Below are positions 1 to 6,386 of a stretch of 7,077 nt of DNA, one piece after another. The stretch is from assembly GCA_016777645.1 (NCBI GenBank), contig JADHRC010000082.1, positions 1-7,077 of the forward strand, given 5' to 3'. The notes beneath the pieces are model-generated. The model did no database searches and was not told the DNA's origin. It saw only the letters and a list, made by a program, of their open reading frames with translations. A program made the translations under genes and the position numbers. Numbering within the stretch: the stretch's first letter is position 1; every line of letters starts with the position of its first letter. The stretch is from Alphaproteobacteria bacterium. Its GTDB lineage: Bacteria > Pseudomonadota > Alphaproteobacteria > Puniceispirillales > Marisalimonadaceae.

Positions 1-396
1 CTCATTAGTTTTAAAGATAAAGTTTTATTAGGAAGATCTCATAGGTTTCCTGAAGGTATGTATAGTACTCTAGCTGGTTTTGTTGAACCAGGTGAAAGTT
101 TAGAACAAGCACTCGAAAGAGAGGTGTTTGAAGAAGTTGGTATTAAAGTAAAAAATATAAAATATTTTCATTCACAGCCTTGGCCATTCCCAGCTTCACT
201 AATGTTAGGTTTTTTTGCAGAAGCTGAGGATCCTGAAATGAAAATTGATTATAGCGAAATAGAAGATGCTCATTGGTTTTCAATCGAAGAGTTGAAATCA
301 CTAAATCATCCGTCCATAAATGGTTCGTTTAAGTTGCCAAGAGTTGACTCTATTGCACGTAGATTAGTTGATACTTGGATGAACAATTTTAATTAG
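1..396 (+). CDS. nudC: NAD(+)/NADH pyrophosphatase NudC, C-terminal part (5' end outside window)
   Basis: Nudix hydrolase of the NudC type, which splits NAD(H) into NMN(H) and AMP and, in E. coli, removes NAD caps from RNA. The frame is open from base 1, giving 131 visible residues; the ATG at 58 is an internal Met, not the start. The full Nudix box GX5EX7REUXEEXGU spans visible residues 26-48 (bases 76-144), with R40, E41, E44 and E45 as the metal-binding core. It is followed at 58-66 by SQPWPFPAS, matching the SQPWPFP array that marks NAD pyrophosphatases among Nudix enzymes. The C-terminal ARRLVDTW resembles the ARRL segment of E. coli NudC. The N-terminal domain and any zinc ribbon lie outside the window. 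It ends in TAG, 21 bases before the ene-reductase, so the two may be co-transcribed. The family call is very secure. Confidence 0.95.
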   Translation, partial: LISFKDKVLLGRSHRFPEGMYSTLAGFVEPGESLEQALEREVFEEVGIKVKNIKYFHSQPWPFPASLMLGFFAEAEDPEMKIDYSEIEDAHWFSIEELKSLNHPSINGSFKLPRVDSIARRLVDTWMNNFN

Positions 397-417
397 CCCA
401 ACATAAGAAAGATAATC

Positions 418-1482
418 ATGTTATTTTCTCCCATAAAAATTAGTAACTTAGAGATTCCAAATAGAATTGTAGTAGCACCAATGTGTCAATATTCAGCAGT
501 AGACGGGGTGATGACTGATTGGCATACCCAGCATTTAATGCAACTTGGTTATTCAGGCGCTGGCTTGGTTATGATTGAAGCAACAGCAGTTGAGAGAATA
601 GGAAGAATTACACATCATTGTGTTGGATTATATAATGATTTTTGTAAAAAGTCTCTTAAAGAAACTCTCCAAAAAGCAAAGTCTGTAGCTACGTCAACTA
701 CTACTTTTGGTATACAATTAGCTCATGCTGGAAGAAAAGCTTCTACACAAAGGCCTTGGGAAGGTAGAAAAAGTTTAACAGAAGAGCAAGATCCCTGGTC
801 TACAATTAGTGCTTCTTCAATTCCGTTTGATGATCATTGGCATATACCTCATTCTATGACAAAGAAAGATATTGAGCGTGTTAAGATGAAATTTGTGCAG
901 GCTGCAATTATGTCAATGGAAATTGGTTTCGATTTAATAGAAATACATGGAACACATGGGTACCTTCTACATCAATTTTTATCCTCAATTTCAAATAAGC
1001 GTACTGATGAATACGGAGGAAGTCTTGAAAACAGAATGAGATTTCCTTTAGAAGTTTTTTCTGATGTAAAGGCAGCACTTCCAGAAGGTTTTCCCTTAGG
1101 AATGAGAATTACAGGAACGGAATGGGAACAAGATGGAATAAATGAAAGTGAAGCTCTTATTTTTGCTCAAAATTTACAAAAAATAGGTTGTCATTATTTA
1201 TGTGTTTCTAGTGGTGGTAACACCCCAAATCCTAAAATTCCTATTGGCCCGCATTATCAGGTACATTTAGCTACGATAATGAAAAAAAATACTGATATGG
1301 TTATTAGAGCTGTAGGAATGATTACCGATCCTGTTAATGCAGACAAGCTGCTTTTAAGACAAGAAGCTGATATGATTGCTATGGCTAGAGCCTTTTTATC
1401 AAATCCAAGATGGGTGTGGGACGCCGCAAAAGTTTTAAAATATGATATACCCGTGCCGCCTCAATATGCCAGAAGACTATAG
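418..1482 (+). CDS. NADH:flavin oxidoreductase, old yellow enzyme family (XenA/YqjM-like ene-reductase)
   Basis: An FMN-dependent TIM-barrel ene-reductase of 354 residues, close to family length; such enzymes reduce activated C=C bonds and some nitro compounds with NAD(P)H in the cytosol. The N-terminus has NRIVVAPMCQYS, with C23 and Y25 at the places of YqjM Cys26 and Tyr28, which tune the flavin. FMN and substrate residues include Q100 in IQLAHAGRK and the pair H177/H180 in EIHGTHGYL, followed by SNKRTDEYGGSLENR. R230, G300 and R324 fit the phosphate-binding end of the barrel. The C-terminal PPQYARRL aligns with the QYERGW tail of YqjM, so R352 may be the arginine finger reaching into the neighbouring subunit. 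A longer loop at about 108-137 (RPWEG...PW) resembles XenA rather than YqjM. Purine-rich AAGAAAGA (405-412) precedes the ATG. The physiological substrate is unknown. Confidence 0.93.
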   Translation: MLFSPIKISNLEIPNRIVVAPMCQYSAVDGVMTDWHTQHLMQLGYSGAGLVMIEATAVERIGRITHHCVGLYNDFCKKSLKETLQKAKSVATSTTTFGIQLAHAGRKASTQRPWEGRKSLTEEQDPWSTISASSIPFDDHWHIPHSMTKKDIERVKMKFVQAAIMSMEIGFDLIEIHGTHGYLLHQFLSSISNKRTDEYGGSLENRMRFPLEVFSDVKAALPEGFPLGMRITGTEWEQDGINESEALIFAQNLQKIGCHYLCVSSGGNTPNPKIPIGPHYQVHLATIMKKNTDMVIRAVGMITDPVNADKLLLRQEADMIAMARAFLSNPRWVWDAAKVLKYDIPVPPQYARRL

Positions 1483-1490
1483 TTTATAAA

Positions 1491-2396
1491 TTATTTTTTT
1501 TCTGAAAGAATGTTTATTAGAGATCTGGAATGTTCAGGTGAAAGATTAAGTTCTTTTCTTAATTTTTCAATTTTCTTTGCCTCATCGTCACTAATTACTC
1601 CATCACTTAAAGCTTGGTTAATTTCAGCTTCTAAAATGGCTGTTCTTTGGGCTCTTTGATTTGCAAAAGCAGAGGCTACTATACCAGTTAAAAGTGCGAC
1701 TGTACAAACACCCATAATAGCAGTAAATGCTCCGATTATTTTACCAAGAGGTGTGATTGGTGAAACATCTCCATAACCAACTGTTGTTAATGTGATTAAC
1801 CCCCACCACATTGTTTCAGGTATGGAGCTAAATTTTTCAGGTTGACTTTCATGCTCAGCAATATACATCAAGGCACTTGATAAAAACAAAGCAACCAAAA
1901 CAAGATATAACGCTGCACTAAAAGACCTCCAATCTGCTTTTATAGCCGAAAAAAAATCCTCAATAGCAGAGCTGTAATTTGAAATTTTTAGTAATCTTAA
2001 TAATCTTAATACTCTAAGCCATCTTAAATCTAAACCTCCAAAAAAATAAGGTAAGATAGAGGGAATTATTGCTAGAAAATCAACTAAACCTGTAAAGCTA
2101 AAGATATACTTGAGTCTTTTTATTATACTTGAACATTCCCCTAAATCTTCTCTTGCAGGTGCTGACCAAACTCTAAGAAAATATTCTACCCCAAAAACAA
2201 TTACTGAAAATATTTCGAAAACATTAAATATTTTCTCATACTTAACACCAATACTCTGAACAGACTCCAAACAGACAGCTGTAATATTCAAAAGAATTAG
2301 AATGAACAAAGTCATGTCTACATATTGACTAGGTTTATCTGTGACATTTCCTTTAGATAAAAGTTCACTAGTACGTTTTTTAATTTTTTCGTACAT
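1491..2396 (-). CDS. Six-transmembrane voltage-gated-type potassium channel (ion transporter family)
   Basis: An inner-membrane potassium channel subunit of 301 residues, expected to act as a tetramer. Six segments can be placed: S1 about 25-44, S2 57-77, S3 101-119, S4 122-138, S5 157-181 and S6 216-243. S4 has a basic residue at every third position (R125, R128, R131, R134, K137), the hallmark of a voltage sensor. F68 and E71 in S2 and D106 in S3 fit the gating-charge transfer centre. The pore loop has the potassium filter TTVGYGD (204-210). Residues about 252-298 form a short charged cytoplasmic tail (ALSDGVISDDEAKKIEKLRK) that recalls TerB-like or SHOCT-type helical modules; that assignment is tentative. 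TAGG (2404-2407 on the complement) lies 7 bases before the ATG. It lies 73 bases downstream of the dehydrogenase on the same strand and ends 8 bases from the convergent ene-reductase. No ligand-binding or RCK domain is present. Confidence 0.93.
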   Translation of the reverse strand: MYEKIKKRTSELLSKGNVTDKPSQYVDMTLFILILLNITAVCLESVQSIGVKYEKIFNVFEIFSVIVFGVEYFLRVWSAPAREDLGECSSIIKRLKYIFSFTGLVDFLAIIPSILPYFFGGLDLRWLRVLRLLRLLKISNYSSAIEDFFSAIKADWRSFSAALYLVLVALFLSSALMYIAEHESQPEKFSSIPETMWWGLITLTTVGYGDVSPITPLGKIIGAFTAIMGVCTVALLTGIVASAFANQRAQRTAILEAEINQALSDGVISDDEAKKIEKLRKELNLSPEHSRSLINILSEKK

Positions 2397-2441
2397 TATT
2401 AAGCCTATTTATTTTTTTTAATATAAAGAATAACAATAGTT

Positions 2442-2454
2442 TAGAATAATTCTA
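2442..2454. repeat. 13-base perfect inverted repeat between dehydrogenase and channel genes
   Basis: TAGAATAATTCTA has 6-base arms around one central base, within the 73-base spacer downstream of the dehydrogenase stop and upstream of the channel start. The loop is too short for a transcription terminator hairpin and no T-run follows directly, so an operator-like site or chance are the options. Confidence 0.3.
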
Positions 2455-2469
2455 TTAAGTAATAAAATT

Positions 2470-3264
2470 TTATGGTGTTGAGGCTGTTAGTCCTCCATCA
2501 ACAATGATTTCTGTGCCAGTAATGTATTTTGCTTCATTAGAACATAAAAAAAGAACTGCATTTGCTACATCCCAAGATTCACCCATTTTCCCCATAGGCA
2601 CTTGGTTATTTCTATGATTTACGAATCCTTCATAATCTCCATTTGCATACTTTTTGGCTAGTCTCTCAACAAGTGGGGTATGCATTAACCCTGGAACCAC
2701 GCAATTCAACCTTATATTATTTTTAGCTTCAATAACTGCAGTTGTTTTGGTCATTTGAATAAGGGCTGCCTTAGAGGCACTATATGCAACCTGTGGTTTT
2801 CCTACATACCTTAATCCTGCTACAGAAGATATATTGACAATTGAACCACCATTATTTTTTTTCATTATAGGTATAATTTGTTTCATACAAAAGTAAGCTG
2901 AATCTAAGTTTATTCTAAATTGTTTGTCCCAAATTTCTGTTTGAATTTCAACTGGTCCACCTGGCTCTGATTGACCTACATTATTTACAAGTATATCTAA
3001 AGAACTATTCTTTAACTTTATAATTTCAAATAAATTTTGAACTTCATTTTCATTTGTCATATCTACCTTGTAAAATTCACATGTATGACCTTCTTTTCTA
3101 ATAAAATCTCTTGTGTTTTGTCCTGCAGTTTCATCTATATCTGTTCCAATTATTTTTGCTCCTTGGCGAGCAAGTTTTGTTGCAATTGCTCTTCCATTGC
3201 CAAAATCATTTCCATGAGAGCCACAACCTGTAACGACTGCAACTTTTCCTTTTAAATTCAGCAT
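2470..3264 (-). CDS. Short-chain dehydrogenase/reductase, probably NAD-dependent
   Basis: A classical-length SDR of 264 residues with a Rossmann fold, catalysing NAD(P)-linked alcohol/ketone interconversion in the cytosol. The cofactor loop is TGCGSHGNDFGNGRA (12-26), longer than the usual TGxxxGxG. D42 at the end of the second strand (IIGTDID) suggests NAD(H) rather than NADP(H). D68 (VDMT) and NNVG (94-97) are the adenine-ring and strand-4 motifs. The catalytic tetrad is N119, S147, Y161 and K165 (YSASK). PG (191-192) follows strand 6, and ITGTEIIVDGG near the C-terminus is the usual SDR ending. A good ribosome site lies 7 bases before the ATG. It diverges from the nitroreductase and could be co-transcribed with the channel, although a 73-base spacer makes that uncertain. 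The substrate cannot be told: FabG-like sequence does not by itself mean fatty-acid synthesis. Confidence 0.93.
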   Translation of the reverse strand: MLNLKGKVAVVTGCGSHGNDFGNGRAIATKLARQGAKIIGTDIDETAGQNTRDFIRKEGHTCEFYKVDMTNENEVQNLFEIIKLKNSSLDILVNNVGQSEPGGPVEIQTEIWDKQFRINLDSAYFCMKQIIPIMKKNNGGSIVNISSVAGLRYVGKPQVAYSASKAALIQMTKTTAVIEAKNNIRLNCVVPGLMHTPLVERLAKKYANGDYEGFVNHRNNQVPMGKMGESWDVANAVLFLCSNEAKYITGTEIIVDGGLTASTP

Positions 3265-3333
3265 AAAAAAATTCCTTAAAATTAATTAAACAATATAATT
3301 AAATTAAATAAATTTATTATGAAAGTATACTGA
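3265..3333. other. Divergent intergenic spacer between dehydrogenase and nitroreductase
   Basis: These 69 bases separate two divergent genes and so should contain both promoters. A TATAAT hexamer at 3294-3299 could be a -10 box for the nitroreductase, but no convincing -35 partner is seen. A 12-base perfect palindrome, AATAAATTTATT, lies at 3307-3318, close to the nitroreductase start. The dehydrogenase ribosome site occupies the left edge. Confidence 0.45.
3272..3277 (-). promoter_or_regulatory. Ribosome binding site of the short-chain dehydrogenase
   Basis: The complement reads AAGGAA, 7 bases before the ATG that ends at 3264. It is one of only two near-consensus Shine-Dalgarno sites in the window and supports the chosen dehydrogenase start. 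Confidence 0.65.
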
Positions 3334-4170
3334 ATGTTAAATAATGACCAATTATACGAAAATAGATATGGTAAAAAAAGTAGTCATGACCTTACAAATA
3401 TTGATTTATCTCCACTTTTTGAAACTATTTTATCAAGAGGAAGTATAAGAAAATTTTCAAAAAAAAATATATCTGAAGAGTTGTTAAGTTTACTTTTAAT
3501 GGCCGCTCAGTCAGCGCCTTCAAAATCAAATCTTCAACAATACTCAATATTAATTATTAAAAATGACACAATAAAAAATAAAATTGGAAATATAATAGGA
3601 AAAACAAAATGGGCACTGGAAGCACCGTTGTTTTTTTTGTTTCTAGCAGATATTAGAAGAAATATTAAGATTACTAATGATAGAGGTTATACCCATAAAA
3701 ATAATAATTTAGATACATTTATGAATAGTGTTATAGATGCTGCATTATCAATGCAATCAATGATTACTGCTTCTGAGTCAATAGGATTAGGGGTTTGTCC
3801 TATAAGTATGATTAGAAACATAATTGATGAAGTAAAAAATATATGTGAATTACCAAAGGGAGTATTTCCTATTGCTGGATTAGCTATGGGTTGGCCAACT
3901 GAGAAGCCAAGAGTTTCATACAGGCTACCGCAAGAAGTAGTCATTCACCATGATATTTATGATGATAAGAACTTAATTGACAAAATAGAAGAATATGATG
4001 AGCGAGTTTATAGAGTTGCTCCTATTTTAGCAGATCAACAAAGGCATGTTGACCGTTATGGTGTTTCAGAAAAAGGTACGTGGTCAGAAAACATAAGTAG
4101 GCAGTTATCAATTCCTGAGAGGGCCAACTTTAAAGATTGGCTTAAAGCTAATGGATTTAATCTTGAATAA
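3334..4170 (+). CDS. FMN-dependent nitroreductase family oxidoreductase (NfsA/FRP-like)
   Basis: A flavoprotein of 278 residues in the nitroreductase superfamily; relatives use NADPH and FMN to reduce nitroaromatics, quinones or flavins. FMN-phosphate residues appear in RGSIRKF (35-41), and AAQSAPSKSNLQQYS (57-71) is the conserved second loop. APLFFLFLAD (97-106) and the IRN/ELP...FPIAGLAMGWPTEKP region (160-192) followed by RLP (197-199) match the FRP/NfsA group. The C-terminal DWLKANGFNLE is also typical. The ATG is fixed as the earliest start because TGA (3331-3333) abuts it in frame; the ribosome site is weak (GAAAG, 3321-3325). The last 14 bases overlap the 3' end of the convergent alpha/beta hydrolase. 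An ordinary detoxification role or a specific catabolic reduction are both possible. Confidence 0.9.
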   Translation: MLNNDQLYENRYGKKSSHDLTNIDLSPLFETILSRGSIRKFSKKNISEELLSLLLMAAQSAPSKSNLQQYSILIIKNDTIKNKIGNIIGKTKWALEAPLFFLFLADIRRNIKITNDRGYTHKNNNLDTFMNSVIDAALSMQSMITASESIGLGVCPISMIRNIIDEVKNICELPKGVFPIAGLAMGWPTEKPRVSYRLPQEVVIHHDIYDDKNLIDKIEEYDERVYRVAPILADQQRHVDRYGVSEKGTWSENISRQLSIPERANFKDWLKANGFNLE

Positions 4171-5023
4171 AACTTTCTAGTATTTTGTTAAATATAATTT
4201 CATTTTCGTACATTATCCAATGACCTAAATTGTACTCTACGTGAAACCTAACTTTATTATTAACTTCTCTTAGAATTGCCATTCTATCCTCTAAATAAAC
4301 ACCAACACTTGCATCTTTTTCACCCCATAAAAGGAACAGTGGAACATCTTGTTTTTTTAAAATTTTAGCCAGGGTATCTGTTGCAGAAATAGGTCTACTT
4401 TTAATCCTATGAGCGTCAGTATTTTGTTTTTGGATATGGACAGACCAATCGTCCACTTTTTTTGCATCATACATCATTAAAATTTCAAGGTTAATTTTAT
4501 GGGCATTATATATTTCTTCTTCTGTCATTTTAGAGTGTCTTGCAATCATATTTCGAATTTCACCACGTTTTGCCCCTAGCCCACCTGGACCAATTAAAAT
4601 TAATTTTTCGGGACGAGTTCCTCTTTGAATAAGAGTATAAGATAAATGACCTGCAATTAGCCCTCCAAAAGAAAAACCACATATTATTGGAGATGCATCG
4701 TTTGAAATTAGTTCAGGGAGTGTATCTGCGATGTTAGACGCAATTTTCTCAGGAGTATGTGGAAGCGGCAAGTCATCTGATTCTCCAAAACCTGGCATAT
4801 CTGGAATTAACACCTTATATTTCTTTGAAAATGGTATTGCTTGTTTGATCCAATGCGCCCAACTTCCATAGCCCCCATGAAGCAATATTAAAGGTTGACC
4901 TTCACCCCATGATCTCCAGCAAACGGTACAATTTTCTGATTTAATAAAGGTTTTTTTTGAATCTTTTTCTATAATAGAAAGGTAGTTGGAGAATTCTTCA
5001 AAATTAAATTTTTTTTTATTCAT
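4157..5023 (-). CDS. Alpha/beta-fold hydrolase with complete catalytic triad
   Basis: A soluble alpha/beta hydrolase of 288 residues with no signal peptide. The oxyanion-region motif HGG is at 49-51 and DMPGFGES at 75-81. The nucleophile elbow is GFSFGG with S118. The acid is D237 in WGEKDAS and the base H268 in NLGHWIMYE, so the triad is intact and correctly spaced. The cap region, about 145-215, is helical and begins with IGPGGLG. The fold resembles the MhpC/BphD group of C-C bond hydrolases and many esterases, and sequence alone cannot choose between ester, lactone, thioester and C-C cleavage. It is transcribed away from the CoA-transferase across a 154-base spacer, and its 3' end overlaps the nitroreductase tail to tail. 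The start has only a weak GGA-type ribosome site, but the N-terminus reads well from this ATG. Confidence 0.9.
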   Translation of the reverse strand: MNKKKFNFEEFSNYLSIIEKDSKKTFIKSENCTVCWRSWGEGQPLILLHGGYGSWAHWIKQAIPFSKKYKVLIPDMPGFGESDDLPLPHTPEKIASNIADTLPELISNDASPIICGFSFGGLIAGHLSYTLIQRGTRPEKLILIGPGGLGAKRGEIRNMIARHSKMTEEEIYNAHKINLEILMMYDAKKVDDWSVHIQKQNTDAHRIKSRPISATDTLAKILKKQDVPLFLLWGEKDASVGVYLEDRMAILREVNNKVRFHVEYNLGHWIMYENEIIFNKILESFIQD

Positions 5024-5089
5024 TAATGCTGTCCAAAAATATATTTTTGAAAACTATTAATATTTTTTATTAGATAAACAAGCATTTAA

Positions 5090-5119
5090 TTGATCTTATA
5101 TGAATTTATAAGTTATAAA
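5090..5119 (+). promoter_or_regulatory. Candidate sigma-70-type promoter for the CoA-transferase/crotonase operon
   Basis: TTGATC (5090-5095) and TATAAA (5114-5119) are separated by 18 bases and match four and five of the six consensus bases. Transcription would begin near 5126, leaving a leader of about 50 bases before the ATG at 5178. In such AT-rich DNA, matches of this quality arise easily by chance, so the call is weak; its position in a divergent spacer, where a promoter must lie, is the main support. Confidence 0.3.
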
Positions 5120-5121
5120 TT
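5103..5121. promoter_or_regulatory. 19-base perfect dyad in the hydrolase/CoA-transferase spacer, candidate operator
   Basis: AATTTATAAGTTATAAATT is a perfect inverted repeat with 9-base arms around a central G. It overlaps the candidate -10 box of the CoA-transferase promoter. A further copy of the right half, TATAAATTA, recurs in direct orientation at 5133-5141, 19 bases downstream of the one at 5114-5122. Position and symmetry fit a dimeric regulator's operator controlling one or both divergent genes, but no regulator gene is present in the window and the all-AT arms weaken the case. Confidence 0.4.
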
Positions 5122-5177
5122 AATTTGTTAGATATAAATTATTATTTTCATTAATGTAAAAGCAAAGAGATATTAAT

Positions 5178-6371
5178 ATGCCACATATACCAGCATCTGA
5201 AGCCTTGTCTCACATAAGAGTAATTGATTTGACCAGGGTTAGATCGGGGCCAACAGCAGTTAGACAACTGGCAGATTGGGGAGCAGATGTTATTAAAGTA
5301 GAAGCACCAGAGAGTGTTGAGCCAGATGGTGCCCTTGGTGCATCAAGGCATACCTCTGATTTTCAAAATTTGCATCGTAACAAAAGGAGTATTACCTTAA
5401 ACTTAAAAAAGCCTGAAGCTATTGAAATACTAATGAGGTTGGTTGAAATTTCTGACGTTGTTGTTGAGAATTTTCGTCCTGATGTTAAAGATAGGTTGGG
5501 AATAGATTATGAATCTCTTAAAAAAAGAAATCCTAAAATAATTTTAGCAAGTATATCTGGTTTTGGTCAAAATGGACCATATGCTAAAAGGCCAGGATTT
5601 GATCAAATAGCTCAGGGTATGGGAGGTTTGATGAGTATAACTGGTGCACCAGGTGAGGGGCCTATGAGAGTTGGAATCCCAGTTGCCGACCTTACTGCTG
5701 GCCTTTTTTGTGCCATGGGCATTCAAACTGCACTTCTAGAAAGACAAAAGTCTGGTATTGGGCAATGGGTAAATACTTCATTACTTCAAGCTCAGATTTT
5801 TATGCTTGATTTTCAAGCAGCAAGGTGGTTAAGCGAAAAACAAATAGCTGGTCAAGCTGGAAATAATCATCCAACAAGTGTTCCTACTGGTGTTTTCAAA
5901 ACATCGGATGGATCTATTAATCTGGCCGTAGCCGGAGAAACAATCTGGAAAAGATTTGTAGAGGCTATAGAAAAAAAAGAATGGCTTCAAATGGAAGAAT
6001 TCCAAGACGCTAAGAATAGGTTAAAAAATCGTGATTATTTGAATAAACTTATTGAAGAGGTAACTGTTTCTAAAACGTCTAATGAATGGGTTGAAATGTT
6101 AGAAAAGGTAGGGGTGCCTTGCGGACCCATAAATTCTATAGATAAGGTCTTTGATGATCCTCAAGTGAAACACCTGGGCATTGCTCAACCAATAGAAACC
6201 ATCCCATTTGGAGATACAGAATTAGTAGGGCAACCCTTTAATTTGTCTCGTTCACCAAGTTCAATGAAGCAAAGGCCTCCTGAAAAAGGTGAGCATAATC
6301 AGGATGTTTTACTTGATCTGGGTTTTAGTATAGATGAGTTAAATGATTTAAAAGTAAAGAGCATTATCTAA
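5178..6371 (+). CDS. CaiB/BaiF family (class III) CoA-transferase
   Basis: A family III CoA-transferase of 397 residues, normal for the family; members move CoA between carboxylic acids through an aspartyl-CoA anhydride and form interlocked dimers. The N-terminal RVIDLTRVRSGP and LADWGADVIKVEAP (31-44) are the family's opening motif, followed by NKRSITLNLK (68-77) and ENFRPDV (97-103). SGFGQNGPYAKRPGFD (127-142) is the conserved glycine-rich stretch. D171 in IPVADLTAG aligns with the catalytic aspartate (Asp169 of formyl-CoA transferase). GVPCGPIN (312-319) and the C-terminal GEHNQDVLLDLG (371-382) are also family signatures. The start is bounded by an in-frame TAA at 5157-5159, and AAAGAGA (5164-5170) serves as ribosome site. 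It is followed 15 bases later by the crotonase gene, so they almost surely form an operon. Donor and acceptor acids are unknown. Confidence 0.95.
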   Translation: MPHIPASEALSHIRVIDLTRVRSGPTAVRQLADWGADVIKVEAPESVEPDGALGASRHTSDFQNLHRNKRSITLNLKKPEAIEILMRLVEISDVVVENFRPDVKDRLGIDYESLKKRNPKIILASISGFGQNGPYAKRPGFDQIAQGMGGLMSITGAPGEGPMRVGIPVADLTAGLFCAMGIQTALLERQKSGIGQWVNTSLLQAQIFMLDFQAARWLSEKQIAGQAGNNHPTSVPTGVFKTSDGSINLAVAGETIWKRFVEAIEKKEWLQMEEFQDAKNRLKNRDYLNKLIEEVTVSKTSNEWVEMLEKVGVPCGPINSIDKVFDDPQVKHLGIAQPIETIPFGDTELVGQPFNLSRSPSSMKQRPPEKGEHNQDVLLDLGFSIDELNDLKVKSII

Positions 6372-6375
6372 ATAT

Positions 6376-6380
6376 AAGGA
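6376..6380 (+). promoter_or_regulatory. Ribosome binding site of the crotonase gene
   Basis: AAGGA stands 6 bases before the ATG at 6387, inside the 15-base spacer after the CoA-transferase stop. It fixes the crotonase start at 6387 rather than the in-frame ATG six codons further on. Confidence 0.7.
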
Positions 6381-6386
6381 TTTATT

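Larger units (their letters stand above)
5024..5177. other. Divergent intergenic spacer between alpha/beta hydrolase and CoA-transferase
   Basis: This is the longest non-coding stretch in the window, 154 very AT-rich bases. It must hold the start signals of two divergent units. Apart from the dyad and promoter candidate listed separately, I see no tRNA, no small gene with a credible start, no riboswitch-like structure and no GC-rich terminator hairpin. Confidence 0.6.

Noticed and set aside
58..396. A stand-alone short Nudix protein starting at the ATG at 58
   Set aside because: The frame is open to base 1 and the upstream residues continue the NudC alignment (VLLGRSHRFPEGMYS), so the ATG is internal to a longer gene cut by the window.
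1483..1501. Terminator between the convergent ene-reductase and channel genes, suggested by the T-run at 1494-1501
   Set aside because: No GC-rich stem precedes the T-run on the plus strand, and the run lies within the channel's last codons.
3037..3255. 72-codon plus-strand open frame
   Set aside because: It lies wholly antisense to the dehydrogenase, whose cofactor and active-site motifs are clear; the translation is Cys/Ser/Ile-rich with no family resemblance.
3294..3299. TATAAT as a firm nitroreductase promoter
   Set aside because: No acceptable -35 element lies at the proper spacing, and the AT-rich spacer yields such hexamers by chance; mentioned only in the spacer entry.
3319..3336. 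Reading TGA as Trp to extend the nitroreductase five codons upstream
   Set aside because: The tryptophan codons I checked are TGG, the seven genes that end in the window all use TAA or TAG, and the family N-terminus does not need the extension. Nothing else supports a variant code.
3687..3944. 85-codon minus-strand open frame
   Set aside because: It is antisense inside the nitroreductase, with no ribosome site or recognisable motif.
5544..5726. 60-codon minus-strand open frame
   Set aside because: It is antisense inside the conserved central part of the CoA-transferase and is a frame shadow.
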